Positions 48,600 through 61,111 are shown, counted from the stretch's first letter. The stretch: 64,000 nt of DNA from Plazaster borealis (GCA_021014325.1 CM037460.1:24652544-24716543); one strand, 5' to 3'. A program made the numbers and translations. Notes: a model not told the origin generated them from the sequence alone.

Positions 48600-50219
48600 C
48601 ACACTCCTATAACACCAGTCACTTTAAAACATACTCACAGTGACGAATTACACATGGCGTTTGCGGTCTTTTCACCATTCAATTACGCGGGATCTATAAA
48701 CCTAATTGCCGGAATTGCGGGCCTTGCCACTGCATCTACCGCAGTTGAAGGATTCACGTTGCCGCATCTTTGGTGGTCCATCGGGCCTGATCGCAGAGGT
48801 ATTTGCTCCGCCCTTCCCGGATAACCTCTTCACCTCTCATTATCAACCAAAGACAAGTAGAAGAAAACAAAAACCCTCTTTGGCAACAGTTGTCTCTATT
48901 CAAGTGACGTTGATCCAGTAATGTCCGAGCGGTCGTTGCCTCGATCGCCATCGCAAGCACCGGGTGAAATCGAGCTGCCGTGCCCCACCGCCAATTGACG
49001 TCTGTATAAGTGTGCCCTTGAACATGACTACCGCTGGGGCGAAACAAAAAAACAAAAACACGCCACATGTTAAATCCACCGAGAATATCCACCCCGAGGT
49101 CATGACCCCGCCCCTCCAGGGACAAAATGTTGATATTGATATAATTATAATTGTAAACATTTTCTTCTTAATTAGTCGGTCTTGCCTCAAGCAACGCACC
49201 CCACGACACATAATAAAAAAATATATATGATACTGTCCATTTTAAGACCACATTGGGGAAAAAAGGAAGCGACCCGTCCCTTCAGGTTCGGAGAGTGGCA
49301 AAAAGGGTAAAGTTTTGTTTAGGTATGTACATCTTTGAACAGTTTGTAAATAAAATGCTGATTCTTGTCAAAGTCAGCATGAGCTTCTAAAACATTCCAC
49401 CACAAACTAGAAAAACCGCAATCAACATCACCAAAATGTGATGATAGGACGACGATCAAATGGAAAACTTGGGTAACATACGAATGACTAAGGCCACATT
49501 AATTTTGTTTTGCTTTTTTAATCATAAAACAAATTTCTGGAAAAAGGTTGAGAGGGGGCGCTATGCAAAGGACAAATTTGGAAAGGGGAAATATTTCACT
49601 CGTGTAAAATTTTCACAACGGACAACATTTCACTTGTAAAATGTACATGTACATGTACATGTACGGGATAGCCCCAACCACAGGCGTTTGTGCAGTACTC
49701 TACACAGACAGAAAACAAAACCTGTACGATTAATTTTACACGAGAAAATAAAATCAGCTTTTGCAAACTGCTTACCAACCAAACTCCCTTATGGTATGAT
49801 AATGAAATGACAACAAATGGTTATTGGCTCGTTGTGTGTGTGTGAGAGGGGGGGGGCATGCCACGCCAACTGTCCTCACTCCAAATGAGCCCCAAAAGTT
49901 GCATCCGCCTTTTGGAAACTTCAGGCAAGTCTGGACGTTTAGTAAAAATATTGCTCACCGACTCGCCCCTTACAAAAAAAAAAATCACAGACAAGATCAT
50001 AGGCCAGCGTTTGGATTTCTGCAACGGAACTAAAGAAGGCAGACCGAGCTTAGTTCAAAGTCATCCAGTCGTAAATCACTTTCAAAAGTTACGTTAGAAA
50101 GGGGGTCTGTCATTTTGACAGTATTTTCACTTCAACGACATTGGCGTTTACGTTTCTGCAAAGCGAGGCTTTGTTTTATTATATACTGAACATGTTTTTC
50201 TTCTACTAAGCACATCTTA
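48600..50219. other. intergenic, no gene seen
   Basis: Includes an ACATGT tandem run (49640-49664). No gene, RNA or further repeat recognised. Confidence 0.5.
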
Positions 50220-50500
50220 GGTGGTTGGGTTGGCGTAGTGGTTTCTTTCTTCGCCTCCAACCTCCAGGACCCCGGTTCGAATCATACCGGGGGGGGGGCA
50301 CATACGTGGCTTGGGTTTTCAGTCCCTACCTGACTGCGTGGGTTTTCCCTGGAATAATTCGCTGAGGTTTTCCTCCCACATCTAAAACTGAAACTTCCTT
50401 CCTTGTCTTCTCTCCATTGGGTTCTTGGCTAGTACAGTGATTAAGTTCGCTTTTTTGAGAGTCCCTGGCTTCACAACCAGAATAAATAAAATGAAATGAA
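50220..50500 (+). mobile_element. tRNA-derived SINE (type 2)
   Basis: GGTTGGGTTGGCGTAGTGGT (A-box-like), GACCCCGGTTCGAATCATAC (intact B box), then the body shared with 17745-18010, ending in AATAAATAAAATGAAATGAAA. The better preserved of the two copies. Confidence 0.8.
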
Positions 50501-50528
50501 ATCTTGGTGCTTTGTATGTCGATTCCTT

Positions 50529-50898
50529 TTAAAGGGATTGTTTGGTAATTGGAACCCACTGATTTATACCTTAAAACTAACCTGTGAAATTTTCATTTCA
50601 AAAGGAGGTATTTGAGATATTGCCGGAAATCTGGAGTGGTTATGTCCACGCAGGAAGAATAATCTGCAATTGGAATACACAATTTGAGAAACGTTACTGT
50701 CAGTAACGCTTCTCAGAGTCCAAAACTCGATGTTCGAAAACAGTGAAAACATATAAGGTTTTTTCCCACTTTTTTTCTTGTGACTCCTATGACCAATTGA
50801 GCTTAAACTTTTACAGGTTTGTTATTTCATGTATACGTTGGGTCACATCAAGTGTGGATACTGGTCTTTGACAATTACCAATGTGACATGTGCTTTAA
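50529..50898. mobile_element. TTAA-flanked MITE (family B/A mosaic)
   Basis: TTAA-AGGGATTGTTTGGTAATTGG at the left (B-type), and an A1-like right half (CATGTATACGTTGGGTCACA) ending CATGTGCT-TTAA. Centre hairpin CGTTACTGTCAGTAACG. Confidence 0.7.
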
Positions 50899-52752
50899 CG
50901 CTCGTTTCCCAGCCCCATCAAACAAGAGTGTTCTGAGGGTCATTTTGTGGGAGCTTTCTGCATGTCGTCTGGTGGTCCAAGTATACTCTTGTCAATTTGC
51001 AAGTCGTCGTGGAAAGACAAATCTCGAGACTCTCCAAGAACAGAATTTCGGAACGTTTGTCATTATTAACGATTCATGGGACTATTCGTTCTTGTGAGGT
51101 TTTGAAGAATGAGATGTTCGGTTCTTTGTGGAAGGTATAACATTGTCCTCTAAAGATACAATATTCATACCAGTTCTTGTTGATAAAAGTACTTCCTTCC
51201 TCCATGGTATAATTAATAAGACACAAATAGGCCCAGTGTATACGAAGTAATTTTATTTAGTTTTATAGGAGATAACAAAAAGTCCTCCAGAAAGAGCCTT
51301 TACTTTATTTTATCTAAAGACGAAACTTCAGCAGTCTCAATGGCCAATCAAGTCACAAGAGCTGCAACCCAAGATGGCGTTTACTGATGCAGCCATCTTG
51401 TCTATATTACTATACAAACTATAGGTAGTCAAACCGAGGCTGGGAAGGAGATGGTCTGGTGACTCGCGTGGATTGTACATCACAGAAAAAGGGAACACGA
51501 CATAGATGGTCATAAATAGCAAATTTATGGCCGTTTTCGAAACCATGGCGTCGGCCTTATGGGCTTCACAGTTCCCCGCAAATTGTTTTATAGAAACGTG
51601 TGCTTTCCTTACGGGGCTTCAAACAGGAGGACGGAGCCCAAGACTTGGTTTTGAATAAAAATGTGACAGTAACAGCATAGGGCACCATGGTTTCGAGGGA
51701 AAGGTTTTACCAGATAGCACATTGTAAGCAGGAAAAAACAAAAACACCAGGTGCATTAAGTCCTTATGTATGTTCCCGAGGAACGCAGACGAAGAAACGT
51801 GTAAGTCAGAAACGCTGCAGATGCCTGACAAGAGTAAACATTGTGCGGATTTGCTGCAAGGGAAGCAAAGTGTGAAAATCAAAAGGAAAAATCTGGCTGA
51901 TTGATTCCTTTTGTGAATCTCATAAAAGCAGAGGAAGTAAAAAATTGCTTTGGAAAATAATACTACAATGGGCTGATGTTGTAGGAAATTGCGGGTGCAC
52001 AACGCCAATTAGCGAGTGACCGAGAGTGAACTCTTCCCACCGCCTCGATAAAAGACCAGTGTCAGTTATGGGGGGCTATAGCACTATGTCCGACAACCTC
52101 AAGAGCGGCCTGCTCGATCGCCAACTGCTAACGAGTAGTTAGGAAGAATTGGTAATGATCAATGCCCTTGCTTGAATGTACCGCGTTTAAAAAACATGGA
52201 CAAAAACGGTTGGGGGAAATATACGGCTCCTGCAGCCTGCCTTACCCCGCCGGGTCATCGACTGCTGTGTCACTGACACCGAACGATGATGTTTGCGTTC
52301 CGAGTTGTTTCAGTTCGCTAATCCTACAGAGGGGCCTGGGGTTTGTCACGCATTAGGAGGAGATACGTTTTAATTGCGAGAGTAACTCCACATCGAGTTA
52401 TCACACCTTCGCAGGGGGGTTGATAAGAAAGGTGGAGCTATTAAAGGGGGCAGTGTGCAAACGCTTAGTGGATTTCATTTTATATGAGACCGGGTGTTCT
52501 GTGAGTCGCTTATCCCCGTCTGAGAGAGGGGAGGGGGTGGGGGCTGCGTACAAGAGAAGCAGCATGGGTGCGGCTGATACAGAGATTTGCAGAGTCACTT
52601 GTTCGCTCACACAGTGTGTGCCAAAAACTCCGTAGCGCTTTAAAAAGGGCTGTGTTTCTTTGAATGCGCGGTAGAAATTGTACTTAGTTGAGTTCGTTTT
52701 CCATCGTCCAACCTGCATAATGAGCACAACTCACCATATTTATAAGCTTCCA
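50899..52752. other. intergenic, no gene seen
   Basis: No recognisable gene. 51610-51660 holds a fragment (CGGAGCCCAAGACTTGGTTTTG) related to 36705 and 57000. Confidence 0.5.
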
Positions 52753-53354
52753 TTAAAGGCGTCGTACTCCAGGCGCGGATCCAGGGGGGGGGGCGTGGGG
52801 GCGCCCCCCCCCCCATTCCAAAAAAAAAAAAAAAAAAAAAAAAGGAGAAAAGAAAAAAAGAGGGAGAGAGAGAAGGGGAGGGAGAAGTAGGGCAACAAAC
52901 TTCATTTAAAATTTTGCTGCTTGGAATATTTTCACGCCCCCCCCCCCCCCGTTTGGAAAATCCTGGATCCGCCCCTGTACTCGTTTGGTAATTGGAGCCT
53001 ATTTTAAGTTTCAAACTTATATTGTTGTAGATATATACCCTAAAACTAACCTGTGAAAAGTTCACTTCAAAAGGTGGTAGCGTTTTTGAGATATTGCCGA
53101 AAAGCTGGAGCGGTTATGCCCACGCAGGAAGAATATCTGCATTACACACTCTGAGAAGCGTTACGCGTAACTCTTCTCAGATTCAAATGTTTTGGGGAAT
53201 AGAAAATGATATATTTTTCCATAACCGCAGTACTTCGAAGTGAAAAGTTTCTCCAAATGCATTATTCTATAAAAACCTGCTGTACTTCTTACCACGTAAG
53301 TTTTAATTGCCATTAATTATCAGAGTCATTACCAAACGTGTACGATGCCTTTAA
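52753..53354. mobile_element. TTAA-flanked MITE (family B) carrying a nested insertion
   Basis: TTAA-AGGCGTCG, then TACTC, the insert, TACTC again, then GTTTGGTAATTGGAGCC. The body runs to AAACGTGTACGATGCCT-TTAA, and the centre hairpin is GCGTTACGCGTAACTC. Removing the insert and one TACTC restores the usual left terminus. Confidence 0.82.
52770..52977. mobile_element. nested element with CAGGxGCGGATCCAGG ends
   Basis: Ends CAGGCGCGGATCCAGG and CCTGGATCCGCCCCTG, inverted; flanked by the 5-bp direct repeat TACTC (52765-52769 and 52978-52982). Interior is C, A and GA runs. Superfamily not assigned. Confidence 0.8.
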
Positions 53355-53790
53355 ATGAATTTCTCCATATAGAGAGTGACACCAGGCAAATTGATATAGG
53401 CTCACCAACTTGTGCCATCAACATCATGCATCGCAGAGCCACGAGATAAAGGCGAAGTCTGCCTCATACAGGTGGGCGTGGCTGTCTGACGATCTGGTGA
53501 TGCAAATGAGAAAAGATCTTCCCCAACCGCTGATTGGAGGCCGACGAAACAGATGGCAATTCCATGTACAAATCCTACGAGACACGAAACAACGATTGCT
53601 TAAAACTTGAGACTAATGGATGGAGACAACAACAATTGAAAGTTACAATAATTGCCCGGGAGAGTAACATCCGTAGGGCTCTTTTTGGCGCCAACAAGTT
53701 TTCCCAACAGTTCTTCACACTATATCATTTCATCTGTCCTGATAGCTGTTAATATTAGTACATGTTTTAGAGTTGTTAATGAATTTAGAC

Positions 53791-54162
53791 TTAAAGGTAT
53801 CGTACACGTTTGGTAATGACTCAAAACAAATATTAGCATAAAAACTTACTTGGTAACAAGCAACGGAGAGCTGTTGATAGAATAAAACATTGTAGGAAAC
53901 GACTCCCTCTGAAGTAACGTAGTTTTTGAGAAAGAAGTAATTTCTCACTAAAATAATAAAAACTTCTTGCAAGAAATTTTTATTCCTATCTGAAAGCACA
54001 CAATTGTACAACAAGGGTGTTTTTTCTTTCATCATTTTCTTGCAACTTCGATGACCAATTGAGCCCAAATTTTCACAGACTGTATTTTATGCATATGTTG
54101 GGATACACCAAGTGAGAACACTGGTCTTTGCGACAATTTCCAAACGTGTACGATGCCTTTAA
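53791..54162. mobile_element. TTAA-flanked MITE (family A2)
   Basis: TTAA-AGGTATCGTACACGTTTGG ... AAACGTGTACGATGCCT-TTAA; centre AAAACTTCTTGCAAGAAATTT. Confidence 0.88.
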
Positions 54163-54564
54163 AGGGTCTGTATACGTTTGGTAATGACCCTGAAAATTAA
54201 TGGCAATAAAAACTTACTTGGTAAGAAAGTACAGCAGCTTTGGGATTGTATAATGCATTTTGAAAAACTTTTCACTTCAAAGAACTGCGGTTATGGAAAA
54301 ATGTTTTTCACTTTTTATCCCCAAAAACTTGAATCTGAGAAGCGTTACTGCAGTACCTTTCTCAGATAGTGTATTCCAATAACATATCATTCTTCCTGCA
54401 TGTGTGTACATAACCGCTCCAGATTTTCGGCAATATCTCAAAAACGCTAACACCTTTTGAAATGAAATTTGCACAGGTTAGTTTTATGGTATGTATCTAC
54501 ATCAACTATATAGGATTGAAACAAACAGTGGGTTCCAATTATCAAACGTATACAATCCCTTTAA
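54159..54564. mobile_element. TTAA-flanked MITE (family B), sharing TTAA with both neighbours
   Basis: TTAA-AGGGTCTGTATACGTTTGG ... CAAACGTATACAATCCCT-TTAA. Its left TTAA is the right TTAA of the A2 element and its right TTAA is the left one of family K. Confidence 0.88.
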
Positions 54565-54959
54565 AGATAGGGTCATAGATTGGTTCAACGTAACTTAGGC
54601 AAAACTATAAAGAAAGATACAACAAAAGTCACATGTGAAAGTTTCATCGGAATGCAGTTTCTACTTGCTGAGAAAACAGCAAAAAACTTTCACAGTCTTA
54701 AAACAAGAACGTCGAAGCCATCCACGTTAGCGAGGTGACAGTGGGTACCAACTGCGTCTCAGAAATCTGAGAAACGATTCATGCACGAATCGTTTCTCAG
54801 ATGTAAATGTTTTGCGGTGAAAAATCATCCAAACAAAATTGCTTCGATGGAAATCCTATTTCAAAAATAGTTTATACCATCAACACCATCTCACCAAGTA
54901 ATTTGTTTTTATGGTCATTAATTTTTGGAGTGTTTACCAATCCATGACCCTATCTTTAA
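54561..54959. mobile_element. TTAA-flanked MITE (family K)
   Basis: TTAA-AGATAGGGTCATAGATTGG ... CCAATCCATGACCCTATCT-TTAA; perfect or near-perfect 19-nt ends. Centre hairpin GAAACGATTCATGCACGAAT-CGTTTCTC. Confidence 0.85.
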
Positions 54960-55648
54960 GAATCGTTAACCAAAAAATCTACTAACTTGAAAATGAAATC
55001 AAACGATGAATGTGCGATGCTTGAAAAGTATTTCCTTTTCCTCATCTCTAAAGGGGTGAATAATGTGCATGATTAAAAACGTCACAGCAGCCTCAAATCG
55101 CAAACTAACCGCGCGTGAACTATTAGTAATAATAAGCCTAGTATATGTTCAAAACTTCTATCAATAAATGTGATGAAGCTTCTCGAGTTTTCAAGACTTT
55201 TACTTGACCTGCTGAAATGACCGCAGTGTTCTCAAGCCCTAAAGTCACAGCTTATAGACAGAGCGTTGACCCGTGACATGACCGTACCGGAGGAAATGCC
55301 AATTTAAGTAGGGGTGTTTAAGCGTGGATCCTCCCGTACTTCAAGCTGTCCACCGAGGTTAACGATTAGTGTTTGTATTTTGCCCCTCAGGCAAGTCAAA
55401 TGACTATAAATCAGGCTCGGTTATTGAAGTCCGAATCATCTTGGCTTATATTGTCAATGTGCTGTATTCGACCCTCCCGTCAGAAAAAGTCTAATACTGG
55501 AGACGCAATGCAGTGTTTGTCATGTGGTTTGGATGTGTTAGCTTGAGTGGGCCAAGAAACCAAACAACGATCTAGTCAACCAATGCCAACACATAAGCTC
55601 ATATAGGCCAGCCAGATTCTCAAACAATTAGCATTCCTTTACGCAAAA

Positions 55649-56095
55649 ACCAGCAAGCCAACTTTGGGCACAAACTAAAGCAGACCATCAAGGCTAGTCT
55701 ACAGGCAAGCATGAAACCATATTTATCATACAAGCAAGCCACTGTGTTTTCTGGCCAGCCACACGCCACAAAGGCCAACCATTCTACTTTTCAGCAAGCT
55801 AGTTTTTAGTGGCCAGTCAGACAGCACAGCACAGCCAGTAAAATACCCAGCCATACAACAAACTAAAGAACCAGCAAGTCAACTTTGGAATGCAAACTGA
55901 AGCAGGCCACCAAGCTAGCCTACGCGCAGGCCACGGAGTGTGCTGGCCATCCACAATAAAACCAACCATGCTATACTTATCCACGTGATGAGTTTCAGTT
56001 ATGTGGCCAGTCATGACAGGGAGCGGCGAGTATAAGTCAACCAGCCCATATTAATAGACCAGCAAGCCAACTCATCGAACAAGTCAACATTACGA
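55649..56095. repeat. diverged ~219-bp tandem repeat
   Basis: AACCAGCAAGCCAACTTTGG ... AAGCAGACCATCAAGGCTAG ... TTCTGGCCAGCC recurs at 55868 and starts again at 56059. Rich in CAGC/CAAGC/GGCCA words. Confidence 0.55.
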
Positions 56096-56099
56096 AAGC

Positions 56100-58050
56100 T
56101 GACTATCCATACTCGGATTATTTTGATTTCCCCTGGGCGCCATTTTGATTTCAAGATGGCGCCAGCTTGGTAGAACATGACATAAAATGAATACATTACG
56201 AGTGACAGTGGGGTTACATAAAACAAAATGACATTGGATCAAACACGGGACAACCACGGGTCACGAGGGGTTGGGTATCGAGGGAATAACAAGTTGAGTC
56301 CATCCCCGTATCTGTCTAAATTTGCCAAACACATTTCGCACGCAAGTGTGTGTGTGTGACAGGGAATACAAAACCCTTCCTGGGCCGCCCCTTTTTCGAA
56401 ATACCCCGGACGCAACACACAGAATCAATCAAATATTGCGTTAATATTTGTTATTTTCAACTCGTTCAACTCGAGCTCCCTTCCCTGGACTTTACTCGCA
56501 GAGGAAATCCTCATAATAATCATGCCGGGCCGAGCTTTGATGAACATAACCGGAACCCCAAGACGACACTCGTGAAAACATCCCTAAATCTATGACTTCC
56601 AAAAGTAAAGGGGTTCACGAATCTGGGTTAGGGTGCGCCGATCTTAGTACTTCGCCGGACGAGTCTCTCACAGAATCTAGTTCACACGGCGTATACAAAC
56701 ACGGGCTGTTTGGCAAACTTCGGCCCCATTCTCGATTTCGGCTTAATCGAACTCGCCCATCGGTCCTCTAAAAAAATGCGAGCTTTCGGCAATATAAGCA
56801 ACTGCAGAACGGGCCCCAAACTTTGATTTTACAAAAAACGGCTCCTGTGTTGGCTGCATTGGAAAGCAGTGCAGCAAAAGGAGACTCTGGCCATTTTCGA
56901 AATCACGGCTGGGCCTGGGCTACGGCTTTAGGCCCCGTCAGTTATTCTGAAAACGTGCGCTTTCGATACGGAGCTTCAAACAGTCGGGCGGAGCCTGAAT
57001 CCGGATCCCAAGTACAAGCCGTGGTTTCGAAAAGGGCCACTGAAGCCGAAAACTGGAATCGTAGCCGCAATTTGGTACAGGGTTTCAACCCAAAATTGAG
57101 TCAAACATATAAAAATGGCGCTAGAATTTGAGGGGTTTACCGCCCACAACAAACGTGAAACCTCGACTACAAAATATAAAACAAAGTCCAACGGGCAATG
57201 CAGAAGCTTTCACGACATCATAGTCCCAATAATTCTGATGTCCCTTATATCCATCCAATAATAGACCATGTGACCTGTGACATCACATTCAATTTTTACA
57301 AAAGAGCCACAGAGCTTGTACTTCGTGCAGGCGTGATTTGTACACAGCTCAATGGAAGAAAACATTAAATCTTTGTATATTTTATGGATATTGCATCGTC
57401 TGATTTTTATCAACTTTTGATATGAATGAAGGGGGGGGGGTTAGGATAAAAAAGAATTCAGGTGTATGTTTGTTATTACTCTTGAAATTACGAGGAAATT
57501 ATGACACAAAGTGTACAATTTTCCAATGACCAGTGCAGTATCTTGCCTGCCAGAAAGGCCATGGAATGTACAAGGTCACTCTCTTTGTAAAAGAAAAAGG
57601 TTACAATGGTCTACAGCAAAATATCTTTGGCAACCCCGTGATCAACAGTATACAATGAATGCTGATTTCCTGACTAACAAAACCAAAACGAGACACCGGG
57701 ATGATCTCCCCTCAAGCCTCGCTTTCGGTTACATCGATTTGAATGGAGCGATAACGAAATGGTTCTAACTTGGAAGAAAGTCCGTGGGATCCTAGCTCCA
57801 TGGTTTGATGGAGTCTGATGAGTCATGGACCGTTAAGAATAGCCAGAATTTGATTTATCGCCTTCAAGACATTCACCCCTTCAACTTCTAATACGCGGAA
57901 TTGGTTCCGGATACAACTGCTCGGACCCACAACAAATGTTATCTCTTTACCAATTAAGGACTTGTCACGCTCCAACGTCGCGGTTAAATGGATCCGATCC
58001 GCGCACACTCAGGTGTTTGTTTCCTTCCTCCATGGTACAGGGGATTAAAA
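56100..58050. other. intergenic, no gene seen
   Basis: 56800-57080 is GC-richer and includes ATTTTCGAAATCACGGC and AAGCCGTGGTTTCGAAAAGG, an inverted pair belonging to a dispersed family (fragments at 25040, 36705, 51620). No gene recognised. Confidence 0.45.
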
Positions 58051-58051
58051 C

Positions 58052-58062
58052 CGCTGCATATG

Positions 58063-58130
<68 letters not shown>

Positions 58131-58150
58131 ACAGCAACAACAACAACAGC

Positions 58151-58185
<35 letters not shown>

Positions 58186-58255
58186 GTTATTAACCCACCA
58201 ACGAATCCAAAACCTTCACTTATTATAGACTTAAACGAATTCGCGCAGCAGCAGC

Positions 58256-58287
<32 letters not shown>

Positions 58288-58500
58288 CAACAGCAACAAC
58301 AACAACAACAGCAACAACAACAACAGCAACAACAACAACAAGTTATTAACCCACCAACGAATCCAAAACTTTCACTTATGGACTTAAACGAATTCGCACA
58401 GCAGCAGTAGCAGCAGCAGTAGCAACAACAAGAATAAGTTATTAACACACAAACGAATCCAAAACTTTCACTTATAGACTTAAACGAATTCGCACCGGGG
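58052..58500. repeat. CAA/CAG runs alternating with a 69-nt spacer
   Basis: Three copies of the spacer GTTATTAACCCACCAACGAA ... GACTTAAACGAATTCGC (at 58186, 58342 and 58438) separate runs of CAA and CAG. On + the first two units form one open frame of 140 codons with polyglutamine and VINPPTNPKPSLIIDLNEFA. The third unit is out of frame or interrupted by stops. No gene context supports coding. Confidence 0.8.
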
Positions 58501-59394
58501 CAAAATTATTACAAAAAATCGAGAAGACAGTTATTTGGCAGAGTGCTAGATGGAAGAGCAACCGGGTCTTAAGTTATATTCCTACCATGTCATCTAGGGC
58601 TGTGCCCTCAAAATGTTCATTTGAATAAAGGGGGCAGGCAGACGAAGAAGGTAGACGAACGTACAAAATGTTCAGCGTGACAGAGCTAAAGAACACACGG
58701 GACACAGATAGCGATCTCCCCCCCCCAAAGATTGATCCCCTATTAGACCATGAAATCAACTTGTTACATCGGCTGGGCGGTACCCGCGCAGGATGCACAC
58801 GTCAGGTTTCATTTCTCCAACGCGAGAGTAGTTGAGGATCCGTGATCGGGGGGGATCAGCCTGTCCGGCCGCCGGGGGAGCACGCTCGTGATGCATGTTC
58901 AGCTGGGAAGGGTCATTAACCTTTCAAATTGAAAAGAGCGCCAGTCTAAAAAGGAGACATTCTCTCCCGAACAATGACAACGAAAAACAAAATGTTTACG
59001 TTAACAACTTCTCATTGTATACACCCTTAAAGGACTAAGTTTGTCATTCGGGGGGGGGGGGCAGTTTCTTTGAACCCATGGTCCAGATTTCGTGTTTACC
59101 ATAATCCTCACTATATACGATCTGACCCCATGGGATCCCGAAAATCCGGTTTACTTCTTTGACCCGGTAGTAAGTTGTAGGTCCTATATAGGTCATGCTA
59201 CTCCCCACACCTTAGAACGGGTGTTCTCTTCAACATGAGTCCACAAACTCCAAAGGAGCACCTTATACTAGATCTACGGTAGAACTAAGTTGGTTTTTGG
59301 ACTAGTGGCGCAAAAATATGTCGAACCATTCATTTGTGCGTTTTTCGATCTAATTCGCGGGGGGCAAGGGTTCAGAAAAGGGGGCCCCCTCCCC
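58501..59394. other. intergenic, no gene seen
   Basis: GC-rich patches and G/C runs; no gene or repeat identified. Confidence 0.45.
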
Positions 59395-59700
59395 GGCGGC
59401 TCAGTGTTATAGGGTCATTAATTTCAATTTCATTTTCGTAATGATTAAGCGGTCATTAAATGAAAAATGCGTATAAATTTGAGAAGTAAAAAAATCTAAA
59501 TCAACAAATAAATGTTTGACTTAAAGAATTGAATGTTTCTTTTTGCCAAGCAATTACTTTGGGGATCACTCTTGATCAATAAACCCCATTTACCAGGAGC
59601 TCCAAAATATGCAAAAAGCAATTTTATAAAATCCTACAAATTGCACTAAACGACATTATAGTCCTGAGCAGACGATAGGGTCTCTATAAAGAAAGCGAAC
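59395..59700 (-). repeat. dispersed repeat family L, reverse copy
   Basis: ACTCTTGATCAATAAACCCC, ATTTACCAGGAGCTCCAAAA and GACATTATAGTCCTGAGCAG are the inverse of the 9010-9310 copy. Confidence 0.7.
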
Positions 59701-59996
59701 ATTGAGCACTTGACTCTGGGTTGATAGCTCTATGATTAACTGCAATCTGCATTAAATTCCTGTGGCGTCTAAACGGCAGCACTTGCGAACGACCCCTAAT
59801 TTCCTTGCACTTTTGGCCGGGCTTTCATTTTTCATCCTTTTGTAATCACCCACACGAGAACTGATCATTCAGGGCTACCCCGTGCCAGTTTCTGAGGTAA
59901 AATACCGAGGACAAAAAACAAATTCTGGGTCCAGAGAGAGGTTTCTCGGAATCTCCGAGGAGGTTCTCGTTCAATGACGCCCGCCTAAATACATAC

Positions 59997-60101
59997 CTCA
60001 ATCAACACAGAGCGTCCATGGGCGGTGACAGTGTCGCGGTAAAGCTCACTTCGCGCTGTGCACTTGAACCAGACCTCGCTCAGGGACCGTTTACCGGTGG
60101 G
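59997..60101 (-). other. GC-rich exon-like open segment with GTATGT donor, unidentified
   Basis: 35 open codons on the minus strand read PTGKRSLSEVWFKCTARSEL, then YRDTVTAHGRSVLIE, ending GAG followed by a GTATGT donor. Third positions are GC-rich. A TAA at 60102-60104 closes the frame upstream, so an acceptor (possibly TGAG before CGAGGTC) would be needed; its polypyrimidine tract is weak. The plus strand is also open for 41 codons from an ATG at about 60018. Product unknown. Confidence 0.3.
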
Positions 60102-60104
60102 TTA

Positions 60105-61049
60105 AAAGCTCCCCCGAGACCGACACCAACTCGACCTATTTAAGGGAAAGTTACAAAATTGGACTGTAATGAGTGAATACAAAGGGATAAAAAAACAAGC
60201 AAACAAACAGAAAACATTACAACCACAGGGTTTCATTGATAAATAAATCGTTGCGAAATCGTACTAGGTGCAAAGAAAATGACCACCCAACTATTTTTCT
60301 TGTTTTTTGCTCAAAAGTTCGTAAACATGGAAATTGTGCAAGATATTCACAAGTCACAATTATGTTTCAACTGACGATGCTGTAAACCTACTTTTCATTG
60401 TGTTCATCTAGTCACATCATTGTACATTTTGCACACACAATCCAACTAAAATCTCACAAACATCTTTCCGTTCTCTCTAAAATGACACCATGACTTCTCT
60501 GTTTATTGTCACACTAAAATATAACTAACGTAGTTACTCTATGGGCTCTTCCCCCCCTCTCTCATCCTGGATCCCGGCATACACGGTGTCAAAAAAACAA
60601 ACAAACAGCAGTCTGCCACATTCTGCATAAAATCAAAGCGGGCAGCCGGTAAGTAGACGTAAAGTCTGTTTGGGACAATTAACTATTAATTTATGCAAAT
60701 ATATTCATTTATGCAAATGCATTGCAAAATTTATTGTATGTCACGCTCAGACCCTTATGTTTTATATTACGTATAAGATCGTGTTTTGAACGATATTATG
60801 ATGTTATAATGCCGCTTCATCACGCGGAAGGCCCACGATACAGATATAGGGATTACAGTTTTATAGCTTGCAATACTATAACATATTTGCATATCATAAG
60901 AAATGTGCATAACTTAATAAACAGACATTCACGTCTACTTTGGTATGAGAAGTATATCCAGAACAATAGTCAGGTCACCTAACGTGGGGGGATTATCAGA
61001 GCTGATACGGTCATTGTGTACACAGGGGACCATACGGGGGGAAGTGCAC
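60105..61049. other. intergenic, no gene seen
   Basis: AT-rich, nothing identified. Confidence 0.45.
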
Positions 61050-61074
61050 ATGCCCCCCCCCCAAAAAAAAAAAA

Positions 61075-61111
<37 letters not shown>

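Noticed and set aside
48219..48602. 127-residue minus-strand frame
   Set aside because: Repeats with the satellite period and shows no protein family; a by-product of the ~128-bp unit.
57823..58008. 61-codon minus-strand frame
   Set aside because: No ATG start, no recognisable motif, AT-type codon use; likely chance.
57984..58448. 154-residue cysteine-run frame on the minus strand and 140-residue glutamine-run frame on the plus strand
   Set aside because: Both are direct consequences of the CAA/CAG array; no transcript signals or flanking exons support a gene.
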